DNA of 20,425 nucleotides, taken from Phycisphaerales bacterium. Lineage in GTDB: Bacteria > Planctomycetota > Phycisphaerae > SM23-33. The notes below the pieces were generated by a model. That model was not told the origin of the DNA and did not search any database. It saw only the letters and a list, made by a program, of their open reading frames with translations. The DNA lies in assembly GCA_003153915.1 (NCBI GenBank), contig PMBX01000049.1, positions 5,923 through 26,347 of the forward strand, given 5' to 3'. Of the stretch, positions 15,797 to 20,425 are shown piece by piece. Position 1 is the first letter of the stretch. Each line of letters starts with the position of its first letter. The translations under genes and the position numbers were made by a program.

Positions 15797-17152
15797 ATGA
15801 ACATCCCCGTCGTCGCCATTGTGGGCCGGCCTAACGTCGGCAAGAGCAGCCTGCTGAACGCCCTGGCGGGCAAACGTATCTCCATAGTTGACCCCACCCC
15901 CGGCGTGACGCGCGACCGCATCACCGCGCCGATACCCCTGGGGGGAGGTTACGTGGAGATGGTGGACACCGGCGGAATCGGCATGGTCGACACCGACGAG
16001 CTGGCCGGACACGTCGAGGAGCAGATCGCCTACGCCATCGGCGCCGCTGCCGTAATCCTGCTGGTGGTGGACGCAGGCGAGGGCCTGGCCCCGATGGACC
16101 GCTCCGTCGCAGCCAGGCTCCGCAAGCAGGATCAAGCGGTGATCCTTGTGGCCAACAAGGTGGACACGGAAGAACAGCTCGGTGAAATACACCAGTTCCA
16201 ACGGCTGGGCTTCGGCGAACCCCTGCCCGTCTCGGCCACCCACGGTCGGGGATTGACCGAGCTGCTGGAGGCGATCCAGGACCGTTTGGGCAAGACGACG
16301 GTCAAGGCCCCGCCCAAACCGGTGATGAAACTGGCCATCGTCGGCAAGCGCAACGCGGGAAAGAGCACGTTGGTCAACGCCCTGGCCGGAGAGCCGAGGG
16401 TGATCGTCTCCGAAACGCCCGGAACCACGCGCGACAGCGTCGATGTCACCATCGAACTGGACGGGCGGACCTTCATGCTCATCGACACCGCCGGCGTGCG
16501 GAAGCGCAAGAGCCTTTCCGGGGACATCGAGTTCTACGGCCTGCACCGCGCGATGAGGTCCATCCGCCGGGCCGATGTGGTGGCACTGATGATCGACGCG
16601 TCGGTACCCGTATCGCAGGTGGATAAAGACCTGGCCGGCGACATCGCCAAGCAGTTCAAGCCCGTCGTGCTGGTGGTCAACAAGTGGGACCTGGCGGTAG
16701 GGAAAGCGGCCGGGGAGGATTACCAGGACTATTTCGACAAGACTTTCCCGGAACTTTCCTTTGCCCCCATTTGCCTGGCCTCGGCGGCGGAGGGAACCGG
16801 CGTGAAGGAGGCCGTAAGAGTGGCCGAGGAGCTTTTCACGCAGGCCCGCCGGCGAGTGCCCACTCCGCGGCTGAACAAGGCCATCCAGGAGATCCTCAAG
16901 CTTCGCGGTCCCAGCCACAAGACCGGCACCAAACCTCCCAAGATCCTCTACGCCTCCCAGATCGCCGAGTGCCCTCCGACGATCGTCTGCTTCGTCAACG
17001 ACGTTCGCAGCTTCGACGAGGGCTACCAGCGGTTCCTGCTCAACCAGCTTCGCCAGCGCCTCTGCTTCCCGGAAGTGCCCATCCGCCTGGTCTTTCGCCA
17101 GCGACGCCAAACAACAGGCCGCTCGCCTAGACCTCCCCGCCAGGCCCGCTGA
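15797..17152 (+). CDS. der: Ribosome biogenesis GTPase Der (EngA)
   Basis: Essential double-GTPase for assembly of the 50S subunit. 451 residues. First G domain: GRPNVGKS (10-17), DTGG (57-60), NKVD (120-123). Second: GKRNAGKS (183-190), DTAG (230-233), NKWD (295-298). The C-terminal KH-like domain runs from about 355 to 437, including PPKILYASQIAECPPTIVCFVN. The tail is basic (RQRRQTTGRSPRPPRQAR). The ATG at 15797 opens directly into VAIVGRPNVGKSS. The frame reaches back to a TTG at 15761, but that TTG belongs to the likely -35 box. It is divergent from the ABC module and followed by a hairpin before accA. Confidence 0.96.
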   Translation: MNIPVVAIVGRPNVGKSSLLNALAGKRISIVDPTPGVTRDRITAPIPLGGGYVEMVDTGGIGMVDTDELAGHVEEQIAYAIGAAAVILLVVDAGEGLAPMDRSVAARLRKQDQAVILVANKVDTEEQLGEIHQFQRLGFGEPLPVSATHGRGLTELLEAIQDRLGKTTVKAPPKPVMKLAIVGKRNAGKSTLVNALAGEPRVIVSETPGTTRDSVDVTIELDGRTFMLIDTAGVRKRKSLSGDIEFYGLHRAMRSIRRADVVALMIDASVPVSQVDKDLAGDIAKQFKPVVLVVNKWDLAVGKAAGEDYQDYFDKTFPELSFAPICLASAAEGTGVKEAVRVAEELFTQARRRVPTPRLNKAIQEILKLRGPSHKTGTKPPKILYASQIAECPPTIVCFVNDVRSFDEGYQRFLLNQLRQRLCFPEVPIRLVFRQRRQTTGRSPRPPRQAR

Positions 17153-17226
17153 CACCGTTGCCGGGTGGAATTCCCTTGCATCGCGGATCGGGCTTTTCTA
17201 CCTTAATAGACCAGATAAGATAGGAC

Positions 17227-17251
17227 AAAGGACGCCGGTGGCGTCCTTTTT
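17227..17251 (+). terminator. Terminator-like hairpin between der and accA
   Basis: A perfect 10-bp stem (AAAGGACGCC, 17227-17236, with GGCGTCCTTT, 17240-17249) around a 3-base loop, ending in five T's (17247-17251). It is 75 bases after the der stop but only 18 bases before the accA ATG. A terminator for der is the simplest reading. Because no promoter fits in the remaining 18 bases, it may instead be part of the accA leader. Confidence 0.75.
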
Positions 17252-17269
17252 GGTACAAAGGTCTCGGTC

Positions 17270-18283
17270 ATGGCCAAAACAAACGACCTGGGCATGGAAA
17301 GCGGGTTCCAGTTGCCCTTTGAGCGGTCTATCCTGGGCCTCCAGCGAAAGATCGCCGAATTGGAGGCCGACCAGGCCGAATCCGGAAGAGACCTCACCCC
17401 CGAAATCCGTCAACTGCGATCCCAGTATGTCTCGGTGCTGCGAAAGACCTACCAGGGCCTTTCGGCCTGGGAGACGGTGCAGGTGGCGCGTCACCCCGCC
17501 CGCCCGCTGGCCAGGGACTATATCGAGCGAATCGTCAAGAACTTCGTCGAACTGCACGGCGACCGCCGCTTCGCCGACGATCGGGCGATTGTCTGCGGCC
17601 TGGGACGCATCGGTAGCGAAAAAGTAGCCTTGATCGCCCAGCACAAGGGCCGTGAAACCAAGGAAAAGATCGCCTGCAACTTCGGCTGCGCCCATCCCGA
17701 AGGCTACCGCAAGGCCCTGCGGGTGATGGAACTGGCCGAGAAGTTCCATCTGCCCGTCGTGACGCTCATCGACACGCCAGGTGCTTATCCGGGCGTCGGC
17801 TCGGAGGAGCGCGGCGTGGCAGAGGCCATCGCGCGGAACCTGCTGGAGATGAGCCGGCTGAAGACCCCCATCGTCTGCGTGGTCATCGGCGAGGGCGGCA
17901 GCGGCGGGGCATTGGGCATCGGAGTGGGCGACCGCATCGCCATGCTGGAATACGCCTACTACTCGGTCATCTCACCCGAAGGCTGCGCCGCCATCCTCTG
18001 GAGGACAGGTGAGAAGGCTTCCGAGGCCGCCGAGGCGTTGAAGATCACCTCCCGCGACCTCAAGGCCCTCGATATCATCGACGATATCGTCCCCGAACCC
18101 CTCGGCGGCGCCCATCGCAACCCCGTCGAGGCCGCCAACAACCTGGAACGCCACATCGTCCGCACGCTGCGCGAACTTAGTCGCGTGCCCATCGCCAACC
18201 TCCTCAAGCACCGCTACGAACGCTGGCGAAGGATGGGAAAAGTCATCCACCTGGAACTCCAGGCCGGCGCGGCCAAGATGTAG
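17270..18283 (+). CDS. accA: Acetyl-CoA carboxylase carboxyltransferase subunit alpha
   Basis: With AccD it transfers the carboxyl group from carboxybiotin to acetyl-CoA, giving malonyl-CoA for fatty-acid synthesis; cytosolic A2D2 complex. The 337-residue length is normal. Family blocks are ARHPARPLARDYIERI, FVELHGDRRFADDRAIVCGL, HKGRETKEKIACNFGCAHPEGYRKALR, LIDTPGAYPGVGSEERG, GEGGSGGALGIGVGDRIAML and YYSVISPEGCAAILW. The N-terminal helical part contains FERSILGLQRKIAELE. AAAGG lies about 9 bases upstream of the ATG. A terminator-like hairpin sits just before it, which is odd. accD, accB and accC are not in the window. The phosphatase gene follows after 51 bases and may be co-transcribed. Confidence 0.96.
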   Translation: MAKTNDLGMESGFQLPFERSILGLQRKIAELEADQAESGRDLTPEIRQLRSQYVSVLRKTYQGLSAWETVQVARHPARPLARDYIERIVKNFVELHGDRRFADDRAIVCGLGRIGSEKVALIAQHKGRETKEKIACNFGCAHPEGYRKALRVMELAEKFHLPVVTLIDTPGAYPGVGSEERGVAEAIARNLLEMSRLKTPIVCVVIGEGGSGGALGIGVGDRIAMLEYAYYSVISPEGCAAILWRTGEKASEAAEALKITSRDLKALDIIDDIVPEPLGGAHRNPVEAANNLERHIVRTLRELSRVPIANLLKHRYERWRRMGKVIHLELQAGAAKM

Positions 18284-18334
18284 GTTTTTCCATGTTCCAC
18301 AGTTTGGATGATTGATTATCAAGAAGGTATTTCC

Positions 18335-18952
18335 ATGAGCATTCGCAATCTTCTTCCTGCCCGCAATCGTCGGCTGGTTCCGGCAGCGGTTGTTGTTCTT
18401 CTGCTGGCCGGAGGCACGGTGCTGGCATGGAGAATAAGCGAACATCAGGAAGATAAGTTCCATCCTCACGAGGTGAGGCTCGGCCTGCTGTATCGTTCGC
18501 GGCAACTCGAGGAAAGCCACTTTCCCCCCCTGAAGCGACGGAACATCACCCAGGTGGTCAACCTGCGAAGCGAATCGGAAGACCCTAATGCCTACGCCAT
18601 GGAAGCTAACGCTTGCCAGGCCCTGGGTATGAGGATGGTCCATATCCCAGTCACCACTATTGTGCCCAATGACGATCAAGTCAGGCAGTTTCTCCGCGCT
18701 GTCAACGACAACAAAGGCGCCACCCTGGTTCACTGCGCCCAAGGCCGTACCCGCACGGGCTTTATGGTCGCCGCCTTTCGCGTGATCTTGGATAGTTGGT
18801 CCCCACAGCGGGCCTATGATGAACTGATACAACGCGGGTTTCACCCCGCCGGCGCCAAAGAGATAAACGATAGCATCGCCTTTCTGGAACGTCTTGACCG
18901 CCAGCGGACTGAATGGCTCGAACAGATCAACATCAAGACGACACAACCATAA
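18335..18952 (+). CDS. Membrane-anchored HCX5R (dual-specificity/tyrosine-type) phosphatase
   Basis: Cysteine-based phosphatase. The 205-residue product has the signature HCAQGRTRTG at about 133-142, with nucleophile C134 and phosphate-binding R140. A loop with aspartates near 113-114 may supply the general acid. The N-terminus has arginines (R4, R10, R12, R13), then a hydrophobic segment LVPAAVVVLLLAGGTVLAW (about 14-32). This suggests a signal anchor with the catalytic domain outside the cytoplasm. The ATG at 18335 is chosen because GAAGG lies 7-8 bases upstream; an ATG at 18308 would add nine residues and has no Shine-Dalgarno. It follows accA by 51 bases. The substrate is unknown: protein phosphotyrosine, phosphoinositide or inositol phosphate are all possible for this fold. 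Confidence 0.8.
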   Translation: MSIRNLLPARNRRLVPAAVVVLLLAGGTVLAWRISEHQEDKFHPHEVRLGLLYRSRQLEESHFPPLKRRNITQVVNLRSESEDPNAYAMEANACQALGMRMVHIPVTTIVPNDDQVRQFLRAVNDNKGATLVHCAQGRTRTGFMVAAFRVILDSWSPQRAYDELIQRGFHPAGAKEINDSIAFLERLDRQRTEWLEQINIKTTQP

Positions 18953-19049
18953 AACGTCATCCCGATACCCCCCCCTCCATGTGCCCCCTGCCGATCAATC
19001 GCCGCGAATAACCCGGCTGCCTAAAGCGGCAACGCGAACTTTTTCCAGG

Positions 19050-19091
19050 TTCCTTGTCCCTGTTTCCTTGTTCCTTTTTCCTTGTTCCTTT
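19050..19091 (+). repeat. Tandem repeat, 14-base unit, three copies
   Basis: Three consecutive copies of a 14-base unit, consensus TTCCTTGTTCCTTT, starting at 19050, 19064 and 19078. Copies two and three are identical; the first differs at a few positions. Confidence 0.85.
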
Positions 19092-19105
19092 TTTCCGGTT
19101 TTGTG

Positions 19106-19132
19106 TTTGTTCGTCTTTGTTCGTCTTGTTCG
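19106..19132 (+). repeat. Tandem repeat, 10-base unit, about 2.5 copies
   Basis: TTTGTTCGTC occurs at 19106 and 19116 in perfect tandem, followed by the partial copy TTGTTCG at 19126. It lies 14 bases after the 14-base array and shares its T-rich strand bias. Confidence 0.8.
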
Positions 19133-19152
19133 CGGCTAAATTTCCATTCCGC

Positions 19153-19254
19153 GCGGTGGGGCTTCCGTCCCACCGCTCGAAACATTCGATCCTATGTTGA
19201 AGCCCCCGGCACGGCCGGGGGATTCCGGCCCGGAACCTTGGCCTATCGGCCAAG
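19153..19254. repeat. Cluster of three hairpins
   Basis: Three stable inverted repeats in 102 bases. First: GCGGTGGG with CCCACCGC (19153-19176), extendable by two inner pairs to a TTCC tetraloop. Second: CCCCCGGC with GCCGGGGG (19203-19221, 3-base loop). Third: CTTGGCC with GGCCAAG (19237-19254, loop TATC). A weaker palindrome, TTCCGG/CCGGAA, lies between the last two. None has a T-tract. They may terminate or stabilise transcripts arriving from both sides. Confidence 0.75.
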
Positions 19255-19300
19255 AACCCACGTGCCCCACGCGAATACGCGACTGGCCGCCCGATGACTT

Positions 19301-20425
19301 CTACGTCCGCAACGTCCGCACACATTGGCCGTAGCGTGCGAACTTGCGCGGGTCGATGCTCACACCCAGGCCCGGACCGGAAAGGGCCTTCAATCGCCCG
19401 CCGTAACCGAAACGCAGGGACTTTGGCGTCAGGTCGCCGCGCATCACCAGCCTGCCGTAATTGCCTTCCACGAATCGCGGCGCGGCCCCGTCGGCGAGCA
19501 TCTCCAGCAGCCGCCGTTGCGCGGCAGAGAGTATGCTCGTCTCGCCGACCATGCAGCCGATGACGAAGGGCACGCCGTTTCGCGCGGCTCGGTTCGCCAT
19601 CGCCGCCGCCCGCGCCAGCCCGCCGTTTTTACTGAGGCGGATGTTCCACCAGACCGCCGAACCGGCTTCGATGAGCGTCTCGGCGTCGGCGGGGGTAATC
19701 AGCGACTCATCGGCCATCAGGGGCAGCGGGCACCGCCGGGCAAGCTCCACCATTTCCGCGGCAGAGCATCGGGCCGGTTGCTCCACAACGCACACGCCGT
19801 GATCGGCCAGCCCGGTAACGCGGGAGGGAACTTCCTCCATCGCCCAAGCGCCGTTGGCGTCGGCCCGCAACGTGCATCGTCCGGCGGCGACGGAGCGGCC
19901 GATCTGGCGGCTCACTACGGACAGATTCGCAGCATCGACCCCCTCGCCCAGGCCGACCTTGAGCTTGAAATCCGCCAGGCCCATCAGCCGCATCAGCCGC
20001 AACTGCCAGGCCGTCTTAGCCGGCTTGGACGAACCAAGCACGCCGGAGACACGCACTGGTAATTGCGACATCTCCGTTGCCAAGGAGGCGGGCCGGCCCG
20101 CGACCAACTCGCCCAGCCGCGACCAGGCGGGGCCGTCGTAGGCGGCGTCGGCGATGGCCAGGTCCACCGCGCAGACGGCTGCGTTTGCGCATCTGCCGGC
20201 GGCGCCTGCGGCGGGTAACGACATCGCCAGTTCCGGCCCGGCCTCGTGCCCCGCGATCGCCGGCCAAAGTAACGTGGCGATGTCCTCTACGACTCCGTCG
20301 AGCGTCTCGCCGGTGACGTAAGGACGCGGCAGCGTCTCGCCCCAGCCGCATCTGCCGTCGGAAAGCTCCAGCCGCACCACGACCGCCTCGGCGACGTTGC
20401 GCGAGGCGGCGGCGTGTTCAAAGCT
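19301..20425 (-). CDS. Enolase-superfamily enzyme, MLE/dipeptide-epimerase-like, 5' end missing
   Basis: Metal-dependent enzyme that abstracts a proton alpha to a carboxylate. About 374 residues are present; the start lies beyond the right edge, as the frame is open to 20425 and already reads SFEHAAASRNVAEAV. The full catalytic set is visible: KxK in FKLKVG, metal ligands in RADANGAW (Asp), VVEQPA (Glu) and MADES (Asp), and a second lysine in RLSKNGG. GWGETLPRPYVTGET near the N-terminus and IGCMVGETSILSAA near the C-terminus place it in the muconate lactonizing subgroup. Dipeptide epimerase, o-succinylbenzoate synthase or another member are all possible; the substrate cannot be decided here. 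A GTG at 20380 is internal, not the start. Confidence 0.87.
   Translation of the reverse strand, partial: SFEHAAASRNVAEAVVVRLELSDGRCGWGETLPRPYVTGETLDGVVEDIATLLWPAIAGHEAGPELAMSLPAAGAAGRCANAAVCAVDLAIADAAYDGPAWSRLGELVAGRPASLATEMSQLPVRVSGVLGSSKPAKTAWQLRLMRLMGLADFKLKVGLGEGVDAANLSVVSRQIGRSVAAGRCTLRADANGAWAMEEVPSRVTGLADHGVCVVEQPARCSAAEMVELARRCPLPLMADESLITPADAETLIEAGSAVWWNIRLSKNGGLARAAAMANRAARNGVPFVIGCMVGETSILSAAQRRLLEMLADGAAPRFVEGNYGRLVMRGDLTPKSLRFGYGGRLKALSGPGLGVSIDPRKFARYGQCVRTLRT

Larger units (their letters stand above)
18953..19300. other. Convergent intergenic region with repeats and hairpins
   Basis: 348 bases between the phosphatase gene (plus) and the enolase-family gene (minus), with no convincing gene. 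From left to right it holds a C-rich run, a T-rich tract with two micro-repeat arrays (19050-19132), and a cluster of hairpins (19153-19254). A lysine-rich minus-strand frame across the repeats is a product of the repeats. Confidence 0.7.

Noticed and set aside
15689..17155. 488-codon minus-strand frame
   Set aside because: Antisense to der, whose motifs are unmistakable. The reverse frame has no recognisable domain.
17972..18946. 324-codon minus-strand frame
   Set aside because: Spans the end of accA and the whole phosphatase gene in antisense, with no family features and no Shine-Dalgarno.
19050..19132. CRISPR-like array
   Set aside because: The units are 10-14 bases and directly adjacent, with no unique spacers and no cas genes nearby.
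18957..19325. Lysine-rich minus-strand frame of 122 codons
   Set aside because: Its composition comes from translating the micro-repeats; no start signal or family match is visible.
19325..20062. 245-codon plus-strand frame
   Set aside because: Antisense to the enolase-superfamily gene, whose catalytic residues are all present.

Overview
This is a GC-rich, gene-dense window, mostly housekeeping genes plus one membrane system of unknown function. It looks like a Gram-negative bacterium, most likely an uncultured planctomycete of the Phycisphaerae type. That placement is inference. It rests on an LPS heptosyltransferase, a short mycobacterial/archaeal-type inositol-phosphate synthase, a bifunctional AroD-AroE protein, a GldG-like/DUF4340 ABC module, and house-keeping genes scattered outside their usual operons. 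No phage, insertion sequence, CRISPR array, tRNA or rRNA was seen.

Layout. 1-3387 (minus strand): start of a heptosyltransferase II gene (cut by the window edge), inositol-3-phosphate synthase, a TlyA-type RNA methyltransferase without its S4 domain, ribosomal protein bS20 with a clear terminator, and a DUF2203 protein. 3388-3716 is a divergent intergenic region with a 21-bp inverted repeat. 3717-4628 (plus): truB, meeting argG (4625-5830, minus) tail to tail with overlapping stop codons. The argG leader holds a strong terminator-like hairpin. 6054-15548 (minus) is one long co-directional block. In transcription order it is an ABC ATPase, an ABC-2 permease, a 1025-residue GldG-like membrane protein, a 750-residue DUF4340 repeat protein, the AroD-AroE fusion and a nitrilase-superfamily amidohydrolase. 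15797-18952 (plus): der, accA and a membrane-anchored HCX5R phosphatase. 18953-19300 is a convergent non-coding stretch with two micro-repeat arrays and a cluster of hairpins. 19301-20425 (minus) is an enolase-superfamily enzyme cut by the right edge.

How the genes relate. Most genes serve separate core functions: envelope LPS, inositol phosphate, rRNA/tRNA modification, ribosome assembly, arginine, shikimate and fatty-acid synthesis. The ATPase, permease, GldG-like and DUF4340 genes are tightly packed, two of them overlapping, and probably form one envelope complex. The ATPase would be cytosolic and the two large proteins would lie mostly outside the membrane. This is the least understood part of the window.

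Expression signals. Several minus-strand genes have TATAAT or TAGAAT boxes upstream. Four genes (waaF, tlyA-like, truB, der) have a -10-like box only about 6-8 bases before the start codon and no Shine-Dalgarno sequence, suggesting leaderless transcripts. Most other genes have a recognisable Shine-Dalgarno sequence; aroDE and the ABC ATPase gene are the exceptions. All functional calls come from reading motifs by eye; no database search was possible.
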